A stretch of 64,000 nucleotides of DNA from Gammaproteobacteria bacterium (GTDB lineage: Bacteria > Pseudomonadota > Gammaproteobacteria > JAABTG01), in the NCBI GenBank assembly GCA_034522055.1, contig JAXHLS010000006.1, positions 356,116-420,115 of the forward strand. The letters are read 5' to 3'. This document shows, one piece after another, positions 20,270-28,623 of the stretch. The position numbers were made by a program, and so were the translations under genes. The notes under the pieces were generated by a model. The model made no database searches and was not told the DNA's origin. It saw nothing but the letters and a program-made list of their open reading frames with translations. Each line of letters begins with the position of its first letter. Position 1 is the first letter of the stretch.

Positions 20270-20890
20270 ATGGCGCAATTCTTCGTCATCCATCCCGAGA
20301 ACCCCCAGGCCCGGCTGGTGAATCAGGCGGTGGCCATCATCCGCGGCGGGGGACTGGTGGTGTATCCCACGGATTCGGGCTACGCCCTGGGCTGTCACAT
20401 CGGCGACAAGGCGGCCCAGGAGCGCATCCGCCGCATCCGCCGCCTCGACGACAAGCACAATTTCACCCTGGTGTGCCGGGACCTGTCGGAGATCGCAACC
20501 TACGCCCGCGTGGACAACGCGGATTACCGGGCCATGCGTAACTCGACCCCGGGGCCCTACACCTTCATCCTGCGGGCCACCGGCGAGGTGCCGCGGCGAC
20601 TCCAGAACCCCAAGCGCAAGACCATCGGCATCCGTATTCCGGACAACGGTATCACCATGGCCCTGCTCGACGCCCTGGGGGAACCCCTCATGAGTTCCAC
20701 CCTCATTCCCCCGGACAGTGCCCTGCCCATGACCGATCCCGACGTCATCCGCGAGGAGATGGGGGCCCACGTGGACGTGATCATCGACGGCGGTTTCTGC
20801 GGCCTCGAGCCCACCACGGTGGTCGATCTCACGCAAGACGTGCCCCAGGTGGTCCGCACCGGCCGGGGCGATCCGGAACCCTTTCTCTGA
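20270..20890 (+). CDS. yciO: YciO, YrdC/Sua5-domain protein
   Basis: 206 residues (start ATG one base after the rnm stop). The YrdC fold is recognisable from AVAIIRGGGLVVYPTDSGYALGCHIGDKAAQERI, the RLDDKHNFTLVCRDLSEIATYA segment and TPGPYTFILRAT. The related TsaC/Sua5 enzymes make threonylcarbamoyl-AMP for tRNA t6A; YciO paralogues are weakly active at best, and their role is unsettled. The position after rnm fits YciO rather than TsaC. Confidence 0.92.
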   Translation: MAQFFVIHPENPQARLVNQAVAIIRGGGLVVYPTDSGYALGCHIGDKAAQERIRRIRRLDDKHNFTLVCRDLSEIATYARVDNADYRAMRNSTPGPYTFILRATGEVPRRLQNPKRKTIGIRIPDNGITMALLDALGEPLMSSTLIPPDSALPMTDPDVIREEMGAHVDVIIDGGFCGLEPTTVVDLTQDVPQVVRTGRGDPEPFL

Positions 20891-20923
20891 TGCCCTCACC
20901 GTCACCACGACGGGGCCGCTGCC

Positions 20924-21640
20924 GTGGGTGAGCTGGGCCTGTTGCAGCGTATCGTCATCTGGGTGCTGCCGGTGGTGCTCGCCATCACCGTGCACGAGGT
21001 GGCCCATGGCTGGGTGGCGAAGCTGTTCGGCGATACCAGCGCCGAGCAGGCGGGTCGCCTGACCTTGAATCCCATACCCCATATCGACCCCGTGGGCACC
21101 GTGCTGGTGCCGGCCATGTTGCTGGTATCCAGCGCCCTGTTGCAGACGGGTATGTTCGTGTTCGGTTGGGCCCGGCCGGTGCCGGTGTCGTGGCAACGCC
21201 TGCGGCGCCCCAAGCAGGACATGGCCTATGTGGCGGCGGCCGGGCCGGCGGCCAACCTGGTGATGGCGTTGCTGTGGGGCCTGTTCGCGCACCTCATGGT
21301 CCGGGTGCTGGCGGGGGGCACCGAGGTGGTGGTGCCCCTGGTGCTGATGGGGGTGGCGGGGATCTTCATCAACGCCATCCTCATGGTGCTCAACATGCTG
21401 CCCCTGCTGCCCCTGGACGGCGGACGGGTGGTCACCAGCCTGCTGCCCGTCAACATGGCGGTAAGATTCGCGCGCCTGGAGCCCTACGGCCTGGTGATCC
21501 TCCTGGCCCTGTTATTTACCGGTATGCTGCAGTGGATCCTGGGTCCGCCCCTGATGTGGGTATTGGCGGCCTTGTCCGCCACCACGGGGTTGACCGGCGC
21601 CCAGTATATGGGACTGCTGCAGGTCCTGATGGGACACTAG
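20924..21640 (+). CDS. Site-2-protease-like M50 membrane metallopeptidase
   Basis: 238 residues, GTG start. A polytopic inner-membrane zinc protease of the small YwhC-like type: HEVAHG at residues 24-29 supplies the zinc histidines and Glu inside TM1. Further segments include TVLVPAMLLVSSALL and YVAAAGPAANLVMALLWGLF (the conserved GPxxN loop). The second motif NMLPLLPLDGGRVV, corresponding to NPDG, gives the third ligand. No PDZ domain. Substrates are unknown. It lies between yciO and trpS; this order is conserved in many gammaproteobacteria. Confidence 0.92.
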   Translation: MGELGLLQRIVIWVLPVVLAITVHEVAHGWVAKLFGDTSAEQAGRLTLNPIPHIDPVGTVLVPAMLLVSSALLQTGMFVFGWARPVPVSWQRLRRPKQDMAYVAAAGPAANLVMALLWGLFAHLMVRVLAGGTEVVVPLVLMGVAGIFINAILMVLNMLPLLPLDGGRVVTSLLPVNMAVRFARLEPYGLVILLALLFTGMLQWILGPPLMWVLAALSATTGLTGAQYMGLLQVLMGH

Positions 21641-21752
21641 GGATGTGCCGGCGGCATTGCTTTCCCGTATGGCAAGGGGGGCGTAGCTGCGTGCCGGGGT
21701 ATCCGTCCGGCCGCCGGCGACCGATGAATTCTCGAAGGGAGGTTATATTTCC

Positions 21753-22961
21753 GTGACCAGCCAGCACCAGCGGGTGCTCTCGGGGATGCGTCCCACGGGG
21801 GCGTTGCACCTGGGCCACCATCATGGCGTCCTCAAGAACTGGATCAAGCTCCAGCACGAGTACGAATGCTTTTTCTTCGTGGCCGACTGGCATGCCCTCA
21901 CCACCCATTACGAGGACCCGGGCGATATCGCCGGCAGCGTATGGGACATGGTGGTGGACTGGCTGGCCGCCGGCATCACCCCCGGTGAGGCACGGCTGTT
22001 CATCCAGTCGCGGGTGCCGGAGCACGCCGAGCTCCATCTGCTGCTGTCCATGTTCACCCCCTTGGGATGGCTGGAACGCGTGCCCACCTACAAGGACCAG
22101 CAGGAGAAGCTCAAGGAGCGGGACCTCGCTACCTACGGCTTCCTGGGCTATCCGCTGCTACAGTCCGCCGACATCCTCATCTACCGCGCCGGCCTGGTGC
22201 CGGTGGGGGAGGACCAGGTAGTGCACGTGGAACTGACCCGCGAGGTGGCGCGGCGTTTCAATTACCTCTACGGCCGCGAGCCCGGTTTCGAGGCCAAGGC
22301 GGAGGCGGCGGTCAAGAAGATGGGCAAGAAGGGGGCCAAGCTCTACAGCCAGCTGCGTCGCGCCTGGCAGGAGAGGGGTGACGCCGAGGCCCTGGACAAG
22401 GCCCGGGCGTTGCTGGAGGCCCAGCAGAACATCAGCATCGGCGACCAGGAGCGCTTGTTCGGCTACCTGGACGGCGGCGGCAAGGTGATCCTGCCGGAGC
22501 CCCAGCCCCTGCTCACGCCCGCACCCCGGATGCCGGGCCTGGATGGCCAGAAGATGTCCAAATCCTACGGCAATACCATCGCCCTGCGGGAGGATCCGGA
22601 ATCGGTGACCCGCAAGCTGCGCACCATGCCCACCGACCCGGCGCGGGTGCGGCGCTCGGACCCGGGGACGCCGGAGAAGTGCCCGGTGTGGGAGTTCCAC
22701 CGGGTCTATTCCGACGACGCCACCCGGGCCTGGGTGCAGGAGGGCTGCACCAGCGCCGGTATCGGTTGCCTCGACTGCAAGCAGCCGGTGATCGACGCCG
22801 TGCTGGCGGAGCAGGCCCCCATCCGCGATCGCGCCCACGAGTACCTGGACAGGCCCGATACGGTGCGCGCTATCGTGGCAGAAGGCATCGACGAGGCGCG
22901 CCAGGTGGCCCGGGACACCCTGGACGAGGTGCGCGAGGTCATGGGGTTGTCCTACCGATGA
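21753..22961 (+). CDS. trpS: Tryptophanyl-tRNA synthetase
   Basis: A class I synthetase of 402 residues charging tRNA-Trp. ATP-binding motifs: RPTGALHLGHHHG (HIGH-like) near the N-terminus and GQKMSKSYGN. It is about 65 residues longer than E. coli TrpS. The extra segment lies between about 180 and 255 (KKMGKKGAKLYSQLRRAWQE through LFGYLDGGG), before KMSKS. A Cys pair CLDCKQ lies near residue 338. GTG start with GAAGGGAGGTTATATTTCC upstream. Its stop overlaps the scpA start (ATGA). Confidence 0.96.
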   Translation: MTSQHQRVLSGMRPTGALHLGHHHGVLKNWIKLQHEYECFFFVADWHALTTHYEDPGDIAGSVWDMVVDWLAAGITPGEARLFIQSRVPEHAELHLLLSMFTPLGWLERVPTYKDQQEKLKERDLATYGFLGYPLLQSADILIYRAGLVPVGEDQVVHVELTREVARRFNYLYGREPGFEAKAEAAVKKMGKKGAKLYSQLRRAWQERGDAEALDKARALLEAQQNISIGDQERLFGYLDGGGKVILPEPQPLLTPAPRMPGLDGQKMSKSYGNTIALREDPESVTRKLRTMPTDPARVRRSDPGTPEKCPVWEFHRVYSDDATRAWVQEGCTSAGIGCLDCKQPVIDAVLAEQAPIRDRAHEYLDRPDTVRAIVAEGIDEARQVARDTLDEVREVMGLSYR

Positions 22962-23785
22962 CGGCGGAACAGCCGGTGGAGGGTGCGGTCCACGCACCCC
23001 AGCAGGAGGAGATGCCCTTCGCCATGGTGCAGGGCATGCCCTACACCGAGCTGCCCCACGACCTGTACATCCCCCCCGATGCCCTGGAGGTGTTCCTGGA
23101 GGCCTTCGAGGGGCCCCTGGATCTGCTGCTCTATCTGATCCGCCGCCAGAACCTGAATATCCTCGACATCCCCATCGCCGAGATCACCCGCCAGTACGTG
23201 GAGTACGTGGAACTCATGAAGGAATTCCGCCTGGAACTGGCGGGCGAGTATCTGGTGATGGCGGCCATGCTGGCGGAGATCAAGTCCCGCATGTTGCTGC
23301 CACGGCCGGCCGCGGCGGAGAGCGAGGAGGAGGACCCGCGGGCCGAGCTGGTGCGCCGCCTCCAGGAGTACGAGCGCTTCAAGCAGGCGGCGGAGGACCT
23401 GGACGCCCTGCCGCGGGTGGAGCGGGACATCATCCCCACCGCCGCGGTGGCCTCTCAGGTGAAGCTGGTGCGGGCCCTCCCGGAGGTGACCCTCAAGGAA
23501 CTGCTGGTGGCCATGAAAGAAGTGATCTCCCGGGCCGAGATGTTCACCCACCATCATGTGCAGCGCGAGCCCCTGTCGGTGCGTGATCGCATGGCCCAGG
23601 TGCTGGGCTCCCTGGACTGCGACCGCTTCGTGGAGTTCCACACCCTGTTTCCCCACGACGAGGGCAGGATGGGGGTCGTGGTCACCTTCCTCGCCCTCAT
23701 GGAGTTGCTGAAGGCCACCCTCATCGAGCTGGTGCAGAACGAGCCCTACGGTCCCATCCACGTCAAGGCTCATGCCGCCCCATGA
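22958..23785 (+). CDS. scpA: Segregation and condensation protein A
   Basis: 275 residues, kleisin subunit of the Smc-ScpAB condensin. FEGPLDLLLYLIRRQNLNILDIPIAEITRQYVEYV is the N-terminal Smc-neck-binding helix region (about residues 45-80). LAGEYLVMAAMLAEIKSRMLLP follows, and VVVTFLALMELLKATLIEL is the C-terminal winged helix. The start ATG overlaps the trpS stop, and its end overlaps the scpB start, so translation is coupled. No smc gene is in the window. Confidence 0.95.
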   Translation: MTAEQPVEGAVHAPQQEEMPFAMVQGMPYTELPHDLYIPPDALEVFLEAFEGPLDLLLYLIRRQNLNILDIPIAEITRQYVEYVELMKEFRLELAGEYLVMAAMLAEIKSRMLLPRPAAAESEEEDPRAELVRRLQEYERFKQAAEDLDALPRVERDIIPTAAVASQVKLVRALPEVTLKELLVAMKEVISRAEMFTHHHVQREPLSVRDRMAQVLGSLDCDRFVEFHTLFPHDEGRMGVVVTFLALMELLKATLIELVQNEPYGPIHVKAHAAP

Positions 23786-24552
23786 ACGACGACGAGATCA
23801 AGAACATCGTGGAGGCGGCGCTGCTGGCCTCGGGCAATCCCCTGACCCTGGACGACTTGCTGGGGCTGTTCCAGGGGGCGGACAACCCCCCCGGGCGGGA
23901 CACCCTGCGCGGGGCCCTGGCGACCCTTGCCGCGGACTACGAGGGACGGGGTATCGAGGTCAAGGAGGTGGCGAGCGGCTATCGGGTCCAGGTGCGCCAG
24001 GGCTACGCGGAGCGTATCCGCGGCCTGTGGACCGAGCGTCCCGGACGTTACTCCCGCGCTTTGCTGGAGACCCTGGTACTCATCGCCTATCGTCAGCCCA
24101 TCACCCGCGGCGAGATCGAGGACATCCGCGGCGTGGCGGTGAGCACCAACATCATTCGTACCCTCCAGGAACGGGATTGGGTCCGCGTCGTGGGCCACCG
24201 TGACGTGCCGGGCCACCCGGCCATGTACGGCACCACCCGCCAGTTCCTCGATTACTTCAACCTCAGGAACCTGGCCGAACTGCCGTCCCTGGCGGAGATC
24301 CGTGACATCGACGAGATCACCCGGGACCTGTTCCGGGAGCAGGGGATCGCCGTGCCCGATTCCTTCGACGGCCCGGAGCCGGAGGAGCGCGAAGCCGCTT
24401 CCGATGTGGATGACGATACCGGCGTCGCTGAGGGGGCCGCCACCCATGCCACGATGGCGGAGCCGGCGGCAGCGTCTCCCGAGGCCTCCGGTGCCCAGGA
24501 CCCGCCCGATAGCGAAGCCGACGATGCTCCCCGGGATGGGAGCGCTGGATGA
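23782..24552 (+). CDS. scpB: Segregation and condensation protein B
   Basis: 256 residues. Two winged-helix domains: IKNIVEAALLASGNPLTLDDLLGLF at the start and the conserved RYSRALLETLVLIAYRQPITRGEIEDIRGVAVSTNIIRTL core near 90-130, then GHPAMYGTTRQFLDYFNL. The last ~55 residues form an acidic Ala/Pro-rich tail (EPEEREAASDVDDD...), likely disordered. It partners ScpA and overlaps both neighbours by 4 bp. Confidence 0.95.
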   Translation: MNDDEIKNIVEAALLASGNPLTLDDLLGLFQGADNPPGRDTLRGALATLAADYEGRGIEVKEVASGYRVQVRQGYAERIRGLWTERPGRYSRALLETLVLIAYRQPITRGEIEDIRGVAVSTNIIRTLQERDWVRVVGHRDVPGHPAMYGTTRQFLDYFNLRNLAELPSLAEIRDIDEITRDLFREQGIAVPDSFDGPEPEEREAASDVDDDTGVAEGAATHATMAEPAAASPEASGAQDPPDSEADDAPRDGSAG

Positions 24553-25388
24553 GGCCGCGCGACCCCAAGTTCGGCCCGGCGCCGGCGGTCTCCACCGCCA
24601 CCGAGAAGGTGCAGAAGGTGCTGGCCCGCCTGGGGCTGGGCTCACGCCGTGAGGCCGAGACCTGGATCAGCGCCGGGCGCGTCAGCGTCAACGGCAGCAT
24701 CGTGGGGCTGGGGGCGCGTGTCGGTGCCACGGACGTGGTGCGTCTGGACGGGCGGGTGGTGACGGAGCGCCGGCCGGTGCGCCAGGCTACCCGCGTCCTG
24801 GCTTATCACAAGCCGGTGGGGGAGGTGACCAGTCGCCAGGATCCGGAGGGCCGTCCGACGGTGTTCGCGAATCTGCCCTCGGTGGGCCGCGGGCGCTGGA
24901 TCGTCGTGGGGCGGCTGGATATCACCACCGCCGGCCTGCTGTTGTTCACCAATGACGGCGAGCTGGCCCATCGGCTCATGCACCCGTCGTCCGCCATCGA
25001 GCGCGAGTACGCCGTGCGTATCCACGGCCGGCCCCAGGAGGCCATGCTGGAGGCCCTGCGCAGCGGCGTGGAACTGGAGGACGGCGTGGCCCGTTTCGAG
25101 CGCCTGGTGGATGCCGGGGGCGAGGGGGCCAACCACTGGTACCACGTGGTGCTCAAGGAGGGGCGCAATCGCGAGGTGCGGCGCCTGTGGGAGTCCCAGG
25201 GCATGGAGGTGAGCCGCCTCACCCGCATCCGCTTCGCCTCGGTCACCCTGGAGCGCAGCCTGCGACCGGGCAAGTTCCGCTTCCTGGAGCCGGCGGAACT
25301 GGACCCGTTGTGCGCCACGGTGGACTACCGCCGTATCCGCCCCACGGCACCCCGCAAGAAAGCCGTGAGGCGCCCACGCCGACGTTGA
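24549..25388 (+). CDS. rluB: 23S rRNA pseudouridine synthase, RluB type
   Basis: 279 residues. An N-terminal S4 domain (VQKVLARLGLGSRREAETWISAGRVSVNG) is followed by the RsuA/RluB catalytic domain, whose motif GRLDITTAGLLLFTNDGEL carries the catalytic Asp. The C-terminus is basic (RRIRPTAPRKKAVRRPRRR) and probably binds rRNA. RluB modifies U2605 (E. coli numbering). Its place after scpB is the standard gammaproteobacterial order. RluB rather than RluE/RluF is inferred from this context. Confidence 0.93.
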   Translation: MRPRDPKFGPAPAVSTATEKVQKVLARLGLGSRREAETWISAGRVSVNGSIVGLGARVGATDVVRLDGRVVTERRPVRQATRVLAYHKPVGEVTSRQDPEGRPTVFANLPSVGRGRWIVVGRLDITTAGLLLFTNDGELAHRLMHPSSAIEREYAVRIHGRPQEAMLEALRSGVELEDGVARFERLVDAGGEGANHWYHVVLKEGRNREVRRLWESQGMEVSRLTRIRFASVTLERSLRPGKFRFLEPAELDPLCATVDYRRIRPTAPRKKAVRRPRRR

Positions 25389-25390
25389 CG

Positions 25391-28234
25391 TTAAAATTCA
25401 GAATTCGCCCGCAGGGCGTTATTCAGTTGGCGCTCGATGCGCTTCTTGTAACGCAGGTACTGGGCCGTGCGGCCGCGGCGGGGGCTGTCGGTGGCGATGA
25501 TGCCGGCGAGGTCGATGTCGGTGATGTGGATGGGGTAGGGCTCGCGCTCATTCCGCCGCTGGAGGATATGGCGGGCCACCACCTCGAACAGGCGCTTGCC
25601 GTGGTCCAGGGTGGAGAACTCCCGGTCGTCGTAGTAGATGGCCAGCTCCGTTCTGTCGCCGATGCGCTCGGTGATCACCTGCAACTCGCCGCGGCCCGCG
25701 AGACCCGGTGCCGCCGGGGGCTTGACGGGCACGCGCTCGAAGCGCCCCAGGCGATGCTCCAGGCGATAGTAGCGAGTGGTCCGCTCCGGCATGCCCATGC
25801 CGGTGAAGGTGGCGCCGGCCGTCTCCCGGTAGTCGATGGCGTCGAAGAAGCGGCTGAACTGGGCGAGCAGACTGGCCTCCCGGTGCAGGGGCTGAACGTC
25901 GTGGAACAGGGCGCCTCCCTCGTCCAGCACGTAGATGTAGGCCCGGCCGCGAGCCGGAAAGTAGAGAAAGGTGATGGCGTCCCGGCGATGGCTCCTGAAG
26001 ACGGCGGGCAGGGGGGAGTCGGCCTCGGCGTAACGATCGAAATACACCGGCAAGAAGTCGGGCAAGGACCTCGAGAAATAGCCCAGGAGGCTGGCATAGT
26101 CGCCGAGGTGGCGATGCATGGGCTTACCATCCTGCATGGCCAGGAGATGATAGCCGTTGCCGGCCTTGACCACGAAGCGCCCCCCGTCGCCGTCGTTGGC
26201 GAGCCGGCTGGTGATGTCCTCGTGCAGTTCCTTGAGCCGGGTGGCGGAGACCATGCCGCGGTCGGCCGAGAAGCCGAAGGTCTCCAGGGTCAGGCCGATG
26301 TGTTGTTGGGCCGCCTGGTGGTGAAGGGCCAGCAGCTGCGCCAGGCAGTCCCGCAGGCCGTCGTCGCCGGCATAGTGGAAGACGAACACCTCCTGCCAGG
26401 TGGTGACGTAGACGAGGTCGAGTTCGCGCACGAGATTGGTGCGGGCGTTGCCCGAATTGAGGGGATCGTCGCGCCCCGACTCGAGGGCATCCAGGCGCCG
26501 GGCATAGTCCTCCGGGGGCGCCACGCCGACGTTGATGAACAGACCGGCGGTCTGGGGACAGGCCGGCTGCGACAGCCGTTCCAGGGTGGGCGGGGTGAAA
26601 CGTTGCTGGGGAAAGAGCCGGCGCAGGGCCGTGCGCACGGCATCCAGCTCGCGGAACTCGCCTGGACTCGAATGGAGGCCGGCGTTGACCTGGGTGGTGG
26701 TCTGGACGACGCCGTTGAAATGGCACCACGCCAGCATCTCCACCAGGGTATAGGCGCGGTGCAGCGGGGTGGCGGCATCGCCGTCGTCGGCCCCGCCGCG
26801 GTACAGCAACCAGCTCACGGTATGGTCGCCGACCACCTTCTCGATGTTGAGATGGGGCTCGTAGAGGTCCTGGACGAAGCCCTCGAAGACCCGCTGTACC
26901 TTGCCCGCCTTGCGCTCGAAGGCGGCGAACAGGCGGCGCCCCAGCACCGTCATGTCGTGCTCGCTGATGGCCATGATCTCGCGCCGTTCCCGGGCGAAGC
27001 CCGACAGAAAGCGGTAACTGGTCATGAGGGCGTTCATGAGCAGGTTGCGTTCCGCCAGCACCTGTTCGAGGCGGCGGTCGCCGCGGGCCTGGAGCCGCTT
27101 GACGTGGCCCTCGTCCCAGCCCCACTCACGGCAGACGGTGGCGAGGAAGGCGTGTTTGGCCCCGTCGTCACCCGCCGGCCGGCGCAGGTGGTGGCTGGTG
27201 CGGTGAAAGAAGGCCTGGCGTGCCAGTTCGAGGCGTTCGTGGTCACCGCCGGCGGACAGGTGTTTTTCGACCTTGCGGAAGAGCTGCACATAGGGGTCGA
27301 TATCCGCGAGTCCGACTCGGCCGGCGTAGATGTTCTGCTTGTAGCGCCGGCTCAGCAGGGCCACCTCGGGGTATTCCGCGGCGTAGGTCTCCAGCAGCAG
27401 GATCTTGAGGATGGACTTGTAGGGGGAGTCCATGGCCTTGTATAGCTGCCACAGGCTGGCACCGAAGAATTCGTTGGAAGGGATGTGGTCCAGGCCGCCG
27501 AAGTCCACCGTTTCTCCCGGCTTGACGAAGCGCTGTTCCGTCAGTCGCCGGGTATAAGCCGTGTAGTCCATATCCGTGTCGGGCGGCACCAGCCACCACA
27601 GGGGATAGCGGCCGCCGGCGAGCATGGCGGTGCGGTAGAACTCGTCCAATAACAGATGGCGCTGGGCGGTGCCGCTGCTTTCGTGGCTGAGGTCCGTGAG
27701 GCGCCCGGCCCTGAAGTCGGCGGCGGTCATGACGAAGAAATAGGCCTCCAGCCCGAGTTCCCGGGCCCACGCCGAGACCAGGGCCGCCTTGTCCCGGAGT
27801 TTGCCCACGTCTTGCGCGGGCAGGTCGGGACGGTGGCACAGCCAGATATCGAAATCGCTGTGGCGGGAATAGGCGATGGTGCCGGCGCTGCCCATGAGAT
27901 ACACCGCCTCGATGTCGAACTGGCGCGGCGCCTTGCGCTTGTAGTCGAAGCTGCGGGCGATCCGCCGGGCGCTCGCGATGGTGGTCGCCGGCGGCGTGTA
28001 CATGGCCAGTCCCATGGGGCACTCCTGGGCCGAGAAGCCGGGCAGCATGGGGTGGTTGACGTGGAACAGGAATGGCAGCAGCTCCAGGAACACCCGCTGG
28101 CGGGCGGGCAGGGCCTGCTCGGCCTGGAGCAGGCGCTGGCGGTTGACCGCCAGGAAACGGTTCCTGATGCCGGTGATGTCATCGGGCACCAATGGCTTGG
28201 GCGGCGGGTGCTGCGGCGCGCCGGCGCCCTCCAT
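25391..28234 (-). CDS. cyaA: Class I adenylate cyclase
   Basis: 947 residues. Makes cAMP for CRP-type regulation and, in enterobacteria, is activated through the PTS. The catalytic N-terminal half contains VYLMGSAGTIAYSRHSDFDIWLCHR near residue 115-140, a nucleotidyltransferase Gly-Ser/DxD site, preceded by the conserved FLELLPFLFHVNHPMLPGF. The C-terminal half has regulatory-domain features and is about 100 residues longer than E. coli CyaA. It converges with rluB, the stops lying 2 bp apart. Confidence 0.95.
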   Translation of the reverse strand: MEGAGAPQHPPPKPLVPDDITGIRNRFLAVNRQRLLQAEQALPARQRVFLELLPFLFHVNHPMLPGFSAQECPMGLAMYTPPATTIASARRIARSFDYKRKAPRQFDIEAVYLMGSAGTIAYSRHSDFDIWLCHRPDLPAQDVGKLRDKAALVSAWARELGLEAYFFVMTAADFRAGRLTDLSHESSGTAQRHLLLDEFYRTAMLAGGRYPLWWLVPPDTDMDYTAYTRRLTEQRFVKPGETVDFGGLDHIPSNEFFGASLWQLYKAMDSPYKSILKILLLETYAAEYPEVALLSRRYKQNIYAGRVGLADIDPYVQLFRKVEKHLSAGGDHERLELARQAFFHRTSHHLRRPAGDDGAKHAFLATVCREWGWDEGHVKRLQARGDRRLEQVLAERNLLMNALMTSYRFLSGFARERREIMAISEHDMTVLGRRLFAAFERKAGKVQRVFEGFVQDLYEPHLNIEKVVGDHTVSWLLYRGGADDGDAATPLHRAYTLVEMLAWCHFNGVVQTTTQVNAGLHSSPGEFRELDAVRTALRRLFPQQRFTPPTLERLSQPACPQTAGLFINVGVAPPEDYARRLDALESGRDDPLNSGNARTNLVRELDLVYVTTWQEVFVFHYAGDDGLRDCLAQLLALHHQAAQQHIGLTLETFGFSADRGMVSATRLKELHEDITSRLANDGDGGRFVVKAGNGYHLLAMQDGKPMHRHLGDYASLLGYFSRSLPDFLPVYFDRYAEADSPLPAVFRSHRRDAITFLYFPARGRAYIYVLDEGGALFHDVQPLHREASLLAQFSRFFDAIDYRETAGATFTGMGMPERTTRYYRLEHRLGRFERVPVKPPAAPGLAGRGELQVITERIGDRTELAIYYDDREFSTLDHGKRLFEVVARHILQRRNEREPYPIHITDIDLAGIIATDSPRRGRTAQYLRYKKRIERQLNNALRANSEF

Positions 28235-28251
28235 CGGGATATCCGTGGTGT

Positions 28252-28470
28252 TCAGGGACGGCCCCCCAGCAGGGTGAGCCGCATCACCGCGAAGCCATCG
28301 TCGAGGTTGGTGAGGGCGATGCCCGCGAAGCCCTCGCTCCAGGTGCGGTCACGGACCTCGAACAGTACCTTTTCGCCGCCGCCGCGCCAACTATCGTAGC
28401 GGCTGTCGGCTGCGGCCCCGGTGCTCCCCAGTGCCCATGCGGTCAGACAGATGGCCAGGGTTCTCGTCAT
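28252..28470 (-). CDS. Small exported protein of unknown function
   Basis: 72 residues from the ATG preceded by GGAGGAAACCC; the longer upstream frame lacks support. A signal peptide is clear (TRTLAICLTAWALGSTGAAA, likely cut after AADS), leaving about 50 residues: SRYDSWRGGGEKVLFEVRDRTWSEGF and LTNLDDGFAVMRLTLLGG. I do not recognise a domain. It stops 17 bp before the cyaA start on the same strand, so it may be co-transcribed with cyaA. Confidence 0.6.
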   Translation of the reverse strand: MTRTLAICLTAWALGSTGAAADSRYDSWRGGGEKVLFEVRDRTWSEGFAGIALTNLDDGFAVMRLTLLGGRP

Positions 28471-28623
28471 GGGTTTCCTCCGTTCGGGTTGTTTGGGCAA
28501 ACCCGGAAGTCTCAGGGTTTGTCTGAGGTTAGCGGCATCCGGCACGTTTCTTTTGGGGCCTGCGGCTCGCCCGGGGGGGGCAGAGGGAATGATTATAGAG
28601 GGTCGGCGCCTGGGGTCGCTGCC

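Noticed and set aside
25187..27445. 752-codon frame antisense to cyaA
   Set aside because: Begins inside rluB and runs against cyaA; composition is that of a complement frame.
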